From NCBI GenBank assembly GCA_009692265.1, contig SHZM01000041.1, positions 1-32,077 on the forward strand: a stretch of DNA of 32,077 bases, in the 5' to 3' direction. Within the stretch, counting starts at the first letter, position 1, and the number at the start of each line of letters is the position of its first letter. The DNA is from Gammaproteobacteria bacterium. GTDB lineage: Bacteria > Pseudomonadota > Gammaproteobacteria > Ga0077536. A program made the translations under genes and the position numbers. Of the stretch, positions 16,664 to 26,118 are shown piece by piece. Below the pieces are notes generated by a model. That model ran no database searches, was not told the DNA's origin, and saw nothing but the letters and a program-made list of their open reading frames with translations.

Positions 16664-17407
16664 ATGTTCGATCAACTCCGGGATGACATCCGTTCCATCT
16701 TTGCCCGCGATCCGGCGGCACGGAATACCTTAGAGTTGTTGACGACCTACCCTGGAGTGCACGCTTTGATCATCCATCGTGGCAGCCATTGCTTGTGGCG
16801 GCTCGGATTCAAATGGCTGGCGCGGCTTTTATCCTATTTCGGCCGATTTCTCACCGGCATCGAGATCCATCCTGGCGCGAGTATCGGACGGCGCTTCTTT
16901 ATCGACCATGGGATGGGGGTTGTGATCGGCGAAACGGCTGAAATTGGTGATGACTGCACGCTGTATCACGGCGTCACGTTGGGGGGGACGACCTGGAATA
17001 AGGGGAAGCGTCACCCCACCTTGCACAACGGAGTCGTGATTGGGGCGGGCGCGAAAGTCTTAGGTCCTATTACCGTGGGCGAGAATGCCCGTGTCGGCTC
17101 CAATGCCGTGGTCGTAAAAGACGTGCCGGAGGGTGCGACTGTGGTGGGCATTCCGGGAAGAATCGCCGGGACTACGGTCAGCGAAAGTCTCTCCGAACGC
17201 GAGGAAACTGCGCGCCGGATTGGGTTTGATGCCTACGGCCAGGTCAAAGACTTCAATGATCCGCTGGTCCACGCTCTGGATGCCCTGCTCGATCATGCCC
17301 ATGGGCTTGAAAAGCAGATCGCGGTATTGGCCGATGCCCTGTGTAAACAAGGGATTAAAGTCGAGTTGCCCAACGTACCGTCCTGCGAAGAGTTGAATCT
17401 GCCCTAG
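16664..17407 (+). CDS. cysE: Serine O-acetyltransferase
   Basis: A 247-residue acetyltransferase that makes O-acetylserine, the precursor of cysteine. The N-terminal helices (1-65) lead to a left-handed beta-helix of hexapeptide repeats from about 69 to 165, with the active-site region [31 protein letters not shown]. It is of the shorter EpsC/NifP-like type that accompanies Fe-S cluster gene clusters. It lies just upstream of iscR, as in pseudomonads, which fits supply of cysteine to SufS. The C-terminal 50 residues are extra helix. Confidence 0.93.
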   Translation: MFDQLRDDIRSIFARDPAARNTLELLTTYPGVHALIIHRGSHCLWRLGFKWLARLLSYFGRFLTGIEIHPGASIGRRFFIDHGMGVVIGETAEIGDDCTLYHGVTLGGTTWNKGKRHPTLHNGVVIGAGAKVLGPITVGENARVGSNAVVVKDVPEGATVVGIPGRIAGTTVSESLSEREETARRIGFDAYGQVKDFNDPLVHALDALLDHAHGLEKQIAVLADALCKQGIKVELPNVPSCEELNLP

Positions 17408-17449
17408 CCCGCTCGGCGGTAGTTTCGTCGTGGCGGTAACGCTCAACTA

Positions 17450-17474
17450 TATCTTGACTCTTTTACTGGGGATC
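17450..17474 (+). promoter_or_regulatory. Putative IscR type 1 binding site over the iscR -35 box
   Basis: The 25 bases keep the elements I recall from the Escherichia coli iscR operator: TTGAC at positions 5-9, TTTACT at 13-18 and GGGA at 20-23. They overlap the -35 box of the iscR promoter, the arrangement expected for repression by [2Fe-2S]-IscR. The consensus comparison is from memory. Confidence 0.55.
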
Positions 17475-17482
17475 TAGATAAT
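17454..17482 (+). promoter_or_regulatory. Sigma70-type promoter of the iscR-suf operon
   Basis: TTGACT (17454-17459) and GATAAT (17477-17482) are separated by exactly 17 bases, the best promoter match in the window. The start codon of iscR is 40 bases downstream. Confidence 0.75.
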
Positions 17483-17522
17483 TCCCTACACTTTCCTGTG
17501 AATTTGGCCTGCGGAGGCATCA

Positions 17523-17999
17523 ATGCGTCTAACCACAAAAGGTCGCTATGCGGTCACTGCCATGGTCGATCTCGCGCTCCACGCCGATCGCGGCCGGATC
17601 GCGCTCGGGGAAATTGCCGAGCGGCACGGGATCTCGCAGTCCTATTTGGAACAGCTCTTTGCGGCATTGCGCAAACAAGGTTTGGTCGATGGCACTCGTG
17701 GTCCCGGTGGTGGTTATCAATTAGGCCGAGCCCGGACCGAAATTAGCGTTGCCGATGTGATCGACGCGGTTGACGAGTCGCTCGACGCCACCCGCTGCGG
17801 CGGCAAGCGTGACTGTGAAGGCGGTCGTGGTTGCCTAACCCACGATTTATGGGCCGAACTGAGCACCCAGATCCGACATTATTTAGCGAGCGTCAATCTT
17901 GAAACCGTGGCCACGCAGCATCGCACCAGCGGCGAGGTCCAAATCTTGCGCCAATGGCCTTCGGCCTCGGGCACTCTTCAGAAGCCAAGCGCAGCGTAG
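17523..17999 (+). CDS. iscR: Rrf2-family Fe-S cluster regulator IscR
   Basis: A 158-residue transcription factor with an N-terminal winged helix ([14 protein letters not shown]) and the cluster-binding loop. Cys92, Cys98, Cys104 and His107 fall at the same positions as the [2Fe-2S] ligands of Escherichia coli IscR, so it should sense cluster supply and repress its own operon. GGAGG is located upstream of the ATG. It heads a set of SUF genes rather than the ISC genes it usually controls. Confidence 0.95.
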   Translation: MRLTTKGRYAVTAMVDLALHADRGRIALGEIAERHGISQSYLEQLFAALRKQGLVDGTRGPGGGYQLGRARTEISVADVIDAVDESLDATRCGGKRDCEGGRGCLTHDLWAELSTQIRHYLASVNLETVATQHRTSGEVQILRQWPSASGTLQKPSAA

Positions 18000-18021
18000 C
18001 GCACTAAGTGGAATTTGAGTT

Positions 18022-18342
18022 ATGGCTATCACCCTAACCGAGCGTGCCGCGAAGCACGTCCAACGTTTTCTAAGCAACAACGCCGGCAATGGGCTGCGCG
18101 TGGCGGTCAAGCCTACGGGTTGTTCGGGCTACATGTACGTGGTGCAACCAGCGCAGGACGTGAATCCGCATGATCAGGTCTTTGAGTCCCAAGGCGTGCA
18201 GATCATCATCGACGACGAAAGCCTGAAGTACCTCGACGGCACCGAAGTCGATTTCGCGCGCGAAGGCTTGAACGAAGGATTCAAATTCGCCAATCCGAAC
18301 GTCACAGCCACCTGTGGCTGTGGCGAAAGCTTCAGCCTGTAA
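18022..18342 (+). CDS. sufA: A-type Fe-S carrier (IscA/SufA family)
   Basis: A 106-residue HesB-like protein that accepts clusters and passes them to targets. The three ligand cysteines are in PTGCSGYMY (Cys34) and TCGCGESF near the C-terminus. In sequence it resembles IscA as much as SufA, so the symbol rests on the operon context. It lies 22 bases after iscR and 12 bases before sufB. Confidence 0.88.
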   Translation: MAITLTERAAKHVQRFLSNNAGNGLRVAVKPTGCSGYMYVVQPAQDVNPHDQVFESQGVQIIIDDESLKYLDGTEVDFAREGLNEGFKFANPNVTATCGCGESFSL

Positions 18343-18354
18343 GCGAGAGATGTG

Positions 18355-19803
18355 ATGGCCGCCGCCTCGTCCGAAGTCCATGAACTCCTGAACCGCAAGT
18401 ACGATGCGGGGTTCTACACCGACATCGAGCAAGATCAAGCCCCACCCGGCCTGAACGAGGATATCGTGCGGTTGATTTCGTCCAAGAAAAACGAGCCCGC
18501 GTGGATGTTGGAATGGCGGCTGCGGGCGTTCGAGCGTTGGTTGAAAATGCCCGAGCCCAAGTGGTCGCATGTGCATTATCCAGAGATCGACTTTCAGGCG
18601 TTATCGTATTACTCCGCGCCGAAGTCTAATAAAGACGGACCGAAGAGCCTGGACGAAGTCGATCCAAAATTACTTGAAGCCTATAAAAAGCTTGGGATCC
18701 CGCTCGAAGAGCAGAAAATGCTAGCCGGGGTCGCCGTCGACGCTGTCTTCGATAGCGTCTCGGTGCACACTTCGTTCAAGGATAAGTTAGCCGCCAAGGG
18801 TGTGATCTTCTGCTCATTTTCCGAAGCCGTGCGCGAGCATCCCGAGTTAGTCCGCAAGTATCTCGGCTCAGTTGTCCCGCAGGCGGATAACTACTACGCG
18901 GCGTTGAACTCCGCGGTATTTTCCGATGGGTCGTTCGTCTACATCCCGAAGAACACCCGTTGCCCGATGGAATTGTCGACCTACTTCCGCATCAACGCGA
19001 TGAACACAGGACAGTTCGAGCGCACGTTGGTGATTGCCGACGTCGGCAGCTATGTTAGCTATCTCGAAGGCTGTACCGCGCCTCAACGCGACGAAAATCA
19101 GTTACACGCGGCGGTCGTTGAATTGATCGCGCTCGATGACGCGCAGATCAAATATTCCACGGTACAAAATTGGTATCCAGGCGACGAAGAAGGCCGCGGT
19201 GGAATTTATAATTTCGTGACCAAGCGCGGCGATTGCCGCGGTCGCAATTCAAAAATTTCGTGGACCCAGGTCGAAACCGGCTCCGCGATCACGTGGAAAT
19301 ATCCGAGCTGCGTGTTGAAAGGCGAGAATTCGGTCGGCGAGTTCTACTCCGTCGCCGTCACGCATCATCGCCAGCAAGCAGACACCGGAACCAAGATGAT
19401 CCATCTCGGGCGCAACACCCGCAGCACGATTATCTCGAAAGGGATCTCGGCGGGGCGTGGACAGAACGCCTATCGCGGGCTGGTGCGAATCGCCAAAAGC
19501 GCCGAGAACGCGCGCAATTACACTCAATGCGATTCGTTGCTGATGGGGAACCAGTGCGGCGCCCACACCTTTCCGTACATTGAAGTCCGTAACAACACCG
19601 CGAAGGTCGAACACGAAGCCTCGACCTCAAAAATTTCGGAAGATCAGCTGTTCTATCTGCGTAGTCGCGGCATCAAGGACGAGGACGCAGTGAATCTTGT
19701 CGTCAACGGCTTCTGCAAGGAAGTCTTCAAGGAGCTGCCGATGGAGTTTGCCGTCGAAGCCCAAAAGTTATTGAGTCTCACGCTAGAAGGTGCGGTGGGA
19801 TAA
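18355..19803 (+). CDS. sufB: Fe-S cluster assembly scaffold SufB
   Basis: A 482-residue component of the SufBC2D scaffold. Family stretches include [18 protein letters not shown] near the N-terminus, [32 protein letters not shown] and the C-terminal [19 protein letters not shown] with [16 protein letters not shown], which carries residues important for cluster assembly. Length is standard. The frame has GTG at 18352 and ATG at 18355; the ATG is more likely. It is followed by sufC after 10 bases. Confidence 0.96.
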   Translation: MAAASSEVHELLNRKYDAGFYTDIEQDQAPPGLNEDIVRLISSKKNEPAWMLEWRLRAFERWLKMPEPKWSHVHYPEIDFQALSYYSAPKSNKDGPKSLDEVDPKLLEAYKKLGIPLEEQKMLAGVAVDAVFDSVSVHTSFKDKLAAKGVIFCSFSEAVREHPELVRKYLGSVVPQADNYYAALNSAVFSDGSFVYIPKNTRCPMELSTYFRINAMNTGQFERTLVIADVGSYVSYLEGCTAPQRDENQLHAAVVELIALDDAQIKYSTVQNWYPGDEEGRGGIYNFVTKRGDCRGRNSKISWTQVETGSAITWKYPSCVLKGENSVGEFYSVAVTHHRQQADTGTKMIHLGRNTRSTIISKGISAGRGQNAYRGLVRIAKSAENARNYTQCDSLLMGNQCGAHTFPYIEVRNNTAKVEHEASTSKISEDQLFYLRSRGIKDEDAVNLVVNGFCKEVFKELPMEFAVEAQKLLSLTLEGAVG

Positions 19804-19813
19804 CGAGAACCTT

Positions 19814-20563
19814 ATGTTGAAGATTGAAAACCTACACGCCGAAATCGACGGCAAACCCATCCTGCGCGGAATCAATTTGACGGTCCGCCCGGGTGAAGTC
19901 CACGCGATCATGGGACCGAACGGCTCCGGCAAGAGCACGTTGGCGTATCTGATCGCGGGGCGCCCCGGCTATACTGTCACTCAGGGCTCGATCCACTACC
20001 GCGATAAAGATTTACTTGCCCTCGCTCCCGAGGAGCGTGCCGGCGAAGGGGTATTCCTCGCCTTCCAGTATCCGATCGAGATCCCGGGAGTCAATAACGT
20101 CTACATGCTGAAGGCCGCCGTCAACGGAATCCGCAAATATCGCGGATTAGACGAGGTGGGCGCAGTGGAGTTTTTGAACTTGGTCAAAACCAAGACCAAG
20201 GAGATCGGCTTAACCGACAACCTTCTCAACCGCCCAGTGAATCAAGGTTTTTCGGGTGGCGAGAAAAAACGCAATGAGATCTTCCAAATGAGCGTGCTGG
20301 AACCGAGTCTTGGGATCCTGGACGAAACTGATTCGGGGCTCGATATCGATGCGTTGAAAGTGGTCGCCGATGGGGTTAATCGATTACGCAGCCCGGAGCG
20401 CGCGTTTGTTGTGGTCACGCATTATCAGCGCCTACTCGATTACATCGTTCCAGATTACGTGCACGTGCTTGCACAGGGGCAAATAGTGAAATCGGGTACG
20501 CGCGAGCTTGCGCTTGAACTTGAAGCGCGCGGCTACGACTGGGTTACTGCGGATGCCGCCTAA
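19814..20563 (+). CDS. sufC: SUF-system ATPase SufC
   Basis: A 249-residue ABC-type ATPase that drives conformational change of SufBD. Walker A is GPNGSGKST (34-42), the signature SGGEKKR (147-153), and Walker B LGILDETD with Asp170-Glu171; the H-loop lies in VVVTHYQRLL. The SGGEKKRNE signature is characteristic of SufC. The ATG at 19814 is chosen; the frame opens slightly earlier inside sufB. Its stop overlaps the sufD start by one base (TAATG). Confidence 0.96.
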   Translation: MLKIENLHAEIDGKPILRGINLTVRPGEVHAIMGPNGSGKSTLAYLIAGRPGYTVTQGSIHYRDKDLLALAPEERAGEGVFLAFQYPIEIPGVNNVYMLKAAVNGIRKYRGLDEVGAVEFLNLVKTKTKEIGLTDNLLNRPVNQGFSGGEKKRNEIFQMSVLEPSLGILDETDSGLDIDALKVVADGVNRLRSPERAFVVVTHYQRLLDYIVPDYVHVLAQGQIVKSGTRELALELEARGYDWVTADAA

Positions 20564-21858
20564 TGGGCTTACTCGACTCCCTTGCGGCGGACTTCCCACC
20601 GACCTCTAACCCGACCCTTGGGGCATGGCGCGATCGCGCGTTCGATGCCGCTCGCGAGCGCGGCCTGCCGACGCCGCGTGAGGAGGATTGGAAATACACC
20701 GATTTGAACGCGGCCGCAGCCCGCGCCTATAAGCCGGCAGCTGCGATCGCGGGCGCGGATTCGCCGCTTAGCGCCCTACGCGCCTACCGTCTGGTCTTCG
20801 TCAACGGTCACTTTGATGCCGCAAATTCGGATCTTGCAAGCATGCCGGCCGGAATTTCAGTGCGTTTGCTCGGCGAACTTGCCCGCACCGATCCCGAGCG
20901 CGCGATTGCCGCGTTGAACGCATTCGCGAAGCCCGATGCCAAGTTTTTCGCGACGCTTAATACCGCCACGGCCCGCGACGGTGCCTATATCGACATCGCC
21001 GATGACTGTGTGCTTGATCTTCCGCTGCTGCTGATTTTTTCCACCCAAAGCGCAAATGAACCCCGTTGGTCAGCCCCGCATGTGCGGATTAACGCTGGCG
21101 CGCGCAGCCGGGTCGCTGTGATTGAACTCCACCACGGCGCAACCACGGTGCCGAGTTTCGTCAATGCTTTAACCGAAGCCTCAACTGCGTCCGGCGCAGT
21201 CTTCGCACATTACCGAGTTACCTTGGAGTCGCCGGCCGCCACGCACATTGGATTATTGCGGCTCAATGTTGGTCGCGACAGCGCGGTGACTAGTTATTCT
21301 TTAGCGCTATCGGGAGCACTCGTGCGGATCGATATCGATTGCTCACTCACAGCGCCGGGTGGCAGTGTTGCGTTGAACGGCGTGTTTATCGCAGGGTCGA
21401 ACCAACACGTCGACCACCACACCAAGACCGATCATCGCGCGAGCCACACAACGAGTAGTGAAACTTATAAGGGGATAGCGGACGGTAACGGGCGTGGCGT
21501 GTTTAACGGCAAAATCATCGTGCAGCCTGGGACTCAGAAGATCGAAGCGACTCAAGCGAGCAATAATTTGCTGCTATCGGCGGACGCGGAGATCGACACC
21601 AAACCAGAACTCGAAATCTACGCCGACGATCTACGCTGCGCGCACGGGGCCACCGTAGGCCAGCTCGATGACGAAACACTATTTTATTTGCAGACCCGTG
21701 GGGTTCCTGCCGACGTCGGGCGGGCATTGCTCACTTTCGGCTTTGTCCAAGAACTGGTGGCTGAAATTCCGATCCCGGAGCTCACGGCGCTGGTCGCGCA
21801 ACAGCTCGCGGCGGACCACCCAGCACTGGCCCGTCTATTGACCGGAGACCACCGATGA
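20563..21858 (+). CDS. sufD: Fe-S cluster assembly protein SufD
   Basis: The 431-residue partner of SufB in the scaffold complex. N-terminal LPTPREEDWKYTDLNA is typical of SufD; the C-terminal beta-helix region has HVDHHTKTDHRASHTTSSETYKGI and EIYADDLRCAHGATVGQLDDETLFYL, with the conserved histidine in RCAHG. Length is normal. It overlaps sufC by one base and sufS by four (ATGA), consistent with translational coupling across sufCDS. Confidence 0.95.
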   Translation: MGLLDSLAADFPPTSNPTLGAWRDRAFDAARERGLPTPREEDWKYTDLNAAAARAYKPAAAIAGADSPLSALRAYRLVFVNGHFDAANSDLASMPAGISVRLLGELARTDPERAIAALNAFAKPDAKFFATLNTATARDGAYIDIADDCVLDLPLLLIFSTQSANEPRWSAPHVRINAGARSRVAVIELHHGATTVPSFVNALTEASTASGAVFAHYRVTLESPAATHIGLLRLNVGRDSAVTSYSLALSGALVRIDIDCSLTAPGGSVALNGVFIAGSNQHVDHHTKTDHRASHTTSSETYKGIADGNGRGVFNGKIIVQPGTQKIEATQASNNLLLSADAEIDTKPELEIYADDLRCAHGATVGQLDDETLFYLQTRGVPADVGRALLTFGFVQELVAEIPIPELTALVAQQLAADHPALARLLTGDHR

Positions 21859-23111
21859 GCGGCTCAGTCGCCCGACACGAGGCATTGCTTCCGGCTTTTG
21901 ACGTCGCGCGGATCCGGCAGGATTTCCCGATTCTCGCTACCGCGATTAACCATCATCCACTCGTTTATTTTGATAACGCCGCAACTACTCAAAAGCCACA
22001 AGCGGTAATCTCGGCGCTTGCGCATTACTACGCGAACGACAACGCGAATATCCATCGCGGGGTGCACACCCTGAGTCAGCGCGCGACGACCGCGTTTGAA
22101 AACGCGAGAGAGAAGATCCGGCAATTTCTGAACGCCGAGTCGAACGCCGAGATTATTTTTACTCGTGGAACAACTGAAGCGATTAACCTGGTCGCGCAGA
22201 GCTACGCGCGAAGCTTTTTAAAAGCGGGCGACGAGATTGTCGTTAGCGAAGCCGAGCACCACGCGAACATTGTGCCGTGGCAGATTTTAGCGCAACAGAT
22301 CGGCACGGTGCTTAAAATCGCCCCAATCACCGATCGCGGCGATCTGGATCTCGACGCACTCAAGAAATGCATTACTCCGCGCACTAAATTGTGTTCGTTC
22401 GGCCACGTGTCGAACGCGTTGGGCACTGTGAATCCCGTGCGGGAAATCATTTCCCTTGCGCACGCTGTCGGCGCGAAAGTCCTGCTCGATGGCGCGCAAG
22501 CCGTCGCCCACGGTGGGGTTGATGTCCGCGCGCTCGACTGCGATTTCTACGCGTTTTCCGGACATAAGTTATTTGGGCCTACTGGGATCGGGGTGCTCTA
22601 CGGCAAGCGCGCGTTGTTGGAAGCGATGCCGCCCTACCAAGCCGGCGGGGACATGATCAAGACCGTCACCTTCGCGGCCACCGAATATGCCGATCTACCG
22701 CATAAATTCGAGGCGGGGACGCCGCATATTGCGGGAGTGATAGGACTAGGTACCGCGATCGATTACTTGAACCAGCTCGATCTCGTCGCCGCCGCTGCAC
22801 ACGAATCGCAGTTACTAGACTATGCGACTGAACGTGCGGTCACTTTTCCTGGCTTGAAGCTAATCGGCACCGCCGCCCATAAAGTCGCGGTGATGTCGTT
22901 CGTCATCGACGGCACGCATCCGCAGGATTTGGGAGTGCTTCTCGACGGACAAGGCGTCGCGGTTCGAACGGGGCATCATTGCGCGATGCCTGTCATGCAA
23001 CGCTTCGGCGTACCGGGCACCGCGCGGGCATCATTTGCGTTCTACAACACGCTCGAAGAAATCGACCGCTTCTACGCCGCGCTGACAAAAGCGTGTGCAA
23101 TGCTGGCCTGA
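21855..23111 (+). CDS. sufS: Cysteine desulfurase SufS
   Basis: A 418-residue PLP enzyme that removes sulfur from cysteine for cluster building. Lys238 in SGHKLFGPTG binds PLP, His135 lies in AEHHANIVPW and the persulfide Cys376 is in RTGHHCAMP, the short-loop group II pattern of SufS. Such enzymes usually need SufE or SufU to relay sulfur, and neither is encoded nearby. The N-terminus (about 15 residues) is slightly longer than common. Confidence 0.95.
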   Translation: MSGSVARHEALLPAFDVARIRQDFPILATAINHHPLVYFDNAATTQKPQAVISALAHYYANDNANIHRGVHTLSQRATTAFENAREKIRQFLNAESNAEIIFTRGTTEAINLVAQSYARSFLKAGDEIVVSEAEHHANIVPWQILAQQIGTVLKIAPITDRGDLDLDALKKCITPRTKLCSFGHVSNALGTVNPVREIISLAHAVGAKVLLDGAQAVAHGGVDVRALDCDFYAFSGHKLFGPTGIGVLYGKRALLEAMPPYQAGGDMIKTVTFAATEYADLPHKFEAGTPHIAGVIGLGTAIDYLNQLDLVAAAAHESQLLDYATERAVTFPGLKLIGTAAHKVAVMSFVIDGTHPQDLGVLLDGQGVAVRTGHHCAMPVMQRFGVPGTARASFAFYNTLEEIDRFYAALTKACAMLA

Positions 23112-23151
23112 AAGGTCGCCGGCTTCCTAACGAGCTTCAAGAGATTATCCG

Positions 23152-23712
23152 ATGAACGCATCCATCGATTTGAACCGCCCGATAGCCCTCACGCGCGGAT
23201 GCAGCGCCGTACTCATTCCGGAAGGCACTAAGGTCACGTTGAAGGCGGGCACTCAGGTGTTTGTCACCCAAGCGCTAGGTGGCTCAGTGACTGTGAATGT
23301 GAACGGTAATCTGGCGCGGATCCCCTTTCATGAACTCGATGCGCTCGGAATGGAAAATACCCAGCTTGAGTCCGCGCCCGCGCGACAAAGCGACGGTAAG
23401 GTCGACGAATCACTCGTGTGGGATCAGTTACGTACCTGTTACGATCCCGAAATCCCGATCAACATTGTGGAACTCGGGTTGATCTACCGCTGCGAAGTAA
23501 TCGCGCTTGAAGCCTTTGGCAACCGAGTCGAGATCGACATGACCTTGACCGCGCCGGGCTGCGGCATGGGCCCAATCTTAGTTGACGATGTGACGGCGAA
23601 AGTCCGTGAAGTTCCCAACGTGACCGAAGTGAAAGTCGAACTAACTTTCGATCCACCCTGGGCGTCTGAAATGATGTCGGAAGCCGCCCGCCTGCAAACG
23701 GGGATGTACTGA
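23152..23712 (+). CDS. sufT: Fe-S cluster assembly protein SufT (MIP18/DUF59)
   Basis: A 186-residue protein with a C-terminal MIP18/DUF59 domain beginning at about residue 85: CYDPEIPINIVELGLIY, then MTLTAPGCGMGPIL with the conserved cysteine. The N-terminal 75 residues form the small beta domain found in SufT but not in other DUF59 proteins. SufT helps Fe-S protein maturation in other bacteria. Forty bases separate it from sufS, so it is probably the last gene of the suf operon. Confidence 0.92.
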   Translation: MNASIDLNRPIALTRGCSAVLIPEGTKVTLKAGTQVFVTQALGGSVTVNVNGNLARIPFHELDALGMENTQLESAPARQSDGKVDESLVWDQLRTCYDPEIPINIVELGLIYRCEVIALEAFGNRVEIDMTLTAPGCGMGPILVDDVTAKVREVPNVTEVKVELTFDPPWASEMMSEAARLQTGMY

Positions 23713-23727
23713 ACCCTTCTCAGCCAT

Positions 23728-23751
23728 CGCGGGGAGCCGTAAAGGCCCGCG
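23728..23751 (+). terminator. Possible terminator after sufT
   Basis: CGCGGG (23728-23733) and CCCGCG (23746-23751) form a stem with an inner GCC/GGC pairing. A TGCTTTT follows some bases later, so the T-run is weak and displaced. Confidence 0.35.
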
Positions 23752-23779
23752 TCGCCGTGCTTTTGCACAGAGCAGCCAA

Positions 23780-23785
23780 TATAAT
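23780..23785 (+). promoter_or_regulatory. Perfect TATAAT -10 box upstream of ndk
   Basis: TATAAT lies 41 bases before the ndk start. At a 17-base spacing the -35 would be GTGCTT, which is poor, so an activator or an internal promoter of modest strength is possible. It suggests ndk can be transcribed separately from suf. Confidence 0.45.
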
Positions 23786-23826
23786 GGTGCTTATTTTCAA
23801 TACCTTATGACACCCAAGAGGATTTC

Positions 23827-24252
23827 ATGGCCATCGAGCGCACCCTATCAATCGTTAAACCGAGTGCGGTGAAGGACAACCACATTGGCGGCATTCTCGC
23901 CAAGCTGGAAGCCGCCGGCCTGCGTATCATTGCCGCGAAAATGCTGCGGCTGACACCCACCCAGGCAGGTAATTTTTACGACGTACATCGCGCCCGCCCG
24001 TTCTTTCAGGAACTCGTCGACTTCATGACTTCTGGTCCAATCCTGGTGCAGGCATTGGAGGGCGAAAATGCGATCGCCAAGAATCGCGACGTGATGGGCG
24101 CGACCGATCCGGCCAAAGCGGCCCCCGGTACCATCCGCGCGGAGTTCGGCAATAACATTTCCGAGAACGCCGTCCATGGCTCCGATGCCGCTGACACCGC
24201 AACAGCTGAGATTGCGTTCTTCTTTGCGACTAGCGAGCTGTGCTCGCGCTAA
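23827..24252 (+). CDS. ndk: Nucleoside diphosphate kinase
   Basis: A 141-residue kinase that balances nucleoside triphosphates through a phosphohistidine intermediate. His117 in NAVHGSD is the phosphorylated residue, and [11 protein letters not shown] at the N-terminus is typical. AGAGGA lies seven bases before the ATG. rlmN starts almost immediately after. Confidence 0.96.
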   Translation: MAIERTLSIVKPSAVKDNHIGGILAKLEAAGLRIIAAKMLRLTPTQAGNFYDVHRARPFFQELVDFMTSGPILVQALEGENAIAKNRDVMGATDPAKAAPGTIRAEFGNNISENAVHGSDAADTATAEIAFFFATSELCSR

Positions 24253-24254
24253 GC

Positions 24255-25355
24255 ATGATGCCTGCCACTCCAAGAATCAATTTATTCGATTTTGATGCTG
24301 GCGGGCTCGCCGAGTATTTCGCGAACCGAGGTGAACGTCCCTACCGCGCGACTCAAATCATCAAGTGGGTGCATCAGCAGGGTATCGTCGATCTTGAGCG
24401 GATGACAAACCTGAAGCGGGATTTGCGTGCGACCTTGGGTGACGAAACAGAATTCCGCTATCCCGAAGTAGTCACCTTGCAGGAATCCACGGACGGTACG
24501 CTCAAATGGCTACTGCGCGTCGATAATGGCAACTGCATCGAAACCGTATTTATTCCAGAAACCGAGCGCGGCACCCTGTGCGTATCGTCGCAAGTTGGAT
24601 GCCCCTTGAACTGCAGCTTTTGCGCGACAGCTAAACAAGGATTCAGCCGCAATCTCTCGACTGCGGAGATCATCGGACAGGTTTGGATCGCGGCGCGTCA
24701 CCTCGGACAAAACCCGAAATCCCAGCGGCAGATCACGAATGTGGTGATGATGGGCATGGGCGAGCCGTTGCTAAATTTCGAGGCCGTCGTCCCGGCGATG
24801 AAATTAATGTTGGACGACAACGCTTACAACCTTGGTCGCAAGCGCGTCACCTTGAGCACCGCCGGACTCGTTCCCGGCATCGATCGACTCCGCGAAGAAT
24901 GTCCGGTCAGTCTTGCTGTTTCCTTGCACGCACCGATCGACGACTTGCGCAATGAACTTGTGCCGTTGAATAAAACTTATCCGCTCGCCGAATTGCTCGC
25001 CGCTTGCCGTCGTTATGTAGGCGACAACCCGCACGACCAAATTACTTTCGAGTACGTGATGCTCGCTGGCGTCAACGATAGCGTTGCTCTCGCACGCGAA
25101 ATCGTTCGGATCCTGCGCGGGATTCCTGCGAAGATGAATTTAATCCCCTTCAATCCGATTCCGGGCACCGATTATCAGACTTCTGATCTCGCGACTATCA
25201 ACCGTTTCCGCGACGTCTTGGTAAAAGCTGGCATCGTGACGATTACGCGTAAAACTCGTGGGGACGATATCGATGCCGCGTGCGGCCAATTGGTGGGGCG
25301 TGTCGTAGCGAAGGCGGCGCGCCATCGTCGCTCGAACCTTTCAGTGGGAGTTTGA
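24255..25355 (+). CDS. rlmN: Dual-specificity rRNA/tRNA adenine-C2 methyltransferase RlmN
   Basis: A 366-residue radical SAM enzyme that methylates A2503 of 23S rRNA and A37 of some tRNAs. The 4Fe-4S ligands are Cys116, Cys120 and Cys123 in CPLNCSFC. The catalytic C-terminal cysteine is in DIDAACGQL, and GMGEPLLNF is the family motif. Start codons at 24255 and 24258 are both ATG; the first is chosen. As an Fe-S enzyme it depends on the suf system upstream. Confidence 0.95.
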   Translation: MMPATPRINLFDFDAGGLAEYFANRGERPYRATQIIKWVHQQGIVDLERMTNLKRDLRATLGDETEFRYPEVVTLQESTDGTLKWLLRVDNGNCIETVFIPETERGTLCVSSQVGCPLNCSFCATAKQGFSRNLSTAEIIGQVWIAARHLGQNPKSQRQITNVVMMGMGEPLLNFEAVVPAMKLMLDDNAYNLGRKRVTLSTAGLVPGIDRLREECPVSLAVSLHAPIDDLRNELVPLNKTYPLAELLAACRRYVGDNPHDQITFEYVMLAGVNDSVALAREIVRILRGIPAKMNLIPFNPIPGTDYQTSDLATINRFRDVLVKAGIVTITRKTRGDDIDAACGQLVGRVVAKAARHRRSNLSVGV

Positions 25356-25356
25356 G

Positions 25357-26118
25357 ATGTCACGAAGTACATGGATCGTAGTGCTAATTCTGAGTTTATC
25401 CGCGTGCCAGTCCAGCCCGCCGTCGAATAAAGCCGAATCCGCGGAAGATCGAACTAAACTTGCCGCGATTAACACCCAGCTCGCAATCGAGTACATGCGC
25501 GATGGCGAAAACGAACTTGCTCTTCGCAAGCTAGAGAAGGCAATCGAAGCGGAACCAAAATCTGTCGATGCGCACAACACCATGGCCCTGCTGCACGCAC
25601 GACTCGGCGAAAATAAGGAAGCAGAAGAGAGTTTCAAAAAGGCGCTTAGCCTGGACCCGGTCAATTGGTCCGCGCTCAATAATTACGGCCAGTTTCTGTG
25701 TCAACAACAGCGCTTCGAGGAAGGACAAACACAATTCACAGCGGCGCTTAAAAATCCGCTGAACCGTGCTCCCGAGAATGCGCTGGCGAATGCCGGGACG
25801 TGCGCAATGCAGGCCAAGGACTCCGCGACCGCGGAGCAGCGTTTCCGCGAAGCCTTGCAAATAAATGCGCAATTCGCCCCGGCACTTCTACCGTTGGCTC
25901 GGCTGAGTTTCGAACAAGCAAATTTTCTGCAAGCGCGTGCGTATTACCAACGCTATCTCGCGGTTGCGCCGCAGTCCGCGCGCACATTGTGGTTGGGGAT
26001 CCGGATCGAGAACGCGCTGGATGAAAGGGACTTAATGTCGAGTTACGTGATGATCTTGAAGAATAAGTTTCCTGACTCCCCGGAATACGGGTGGTTTCAA
26101 CAGGGGAAATTTGATTGA
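25357..26118 (+). CDS. pilF: Type IV pilus biogenesis lipoprotein PilF/PilW
   Basis: A 253-residue outer-membrane pilotin that helps the PilQ secretin assemble. The signal peptide ends in a lipobox LSLSAC with Cys17. About six tetratricopeptide repeats follow, for example MALLHARLGENKEAEESFKK and LLPLARLSFEQANFLQARAYYQR. The start follows the rlmN stop by one base, and the stop overlaps the rodZ start (TTGA). Confidence 0.92.
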   Translation: MSRSTWIVVLILSLSACQSSPPSNKAESAEDRTKLAAINTQLAIEYMRDGENELALRKLEKAIEAEPKSVDAHNTMALLHARLGENKEAEESFKKALSLDPVNWSALNNYGQFLCQQQRFEEGQTQFTAALKNPLNRAPENALANAGTCAMQAKDSATAEQRFREALQINAQFAPALLPLARLSFEQANFLQARAYYQRYLAVAPQSARTLWLGIRIENALDERDLMSSYVMILKNKFPDSPEYGWFQQGKFD

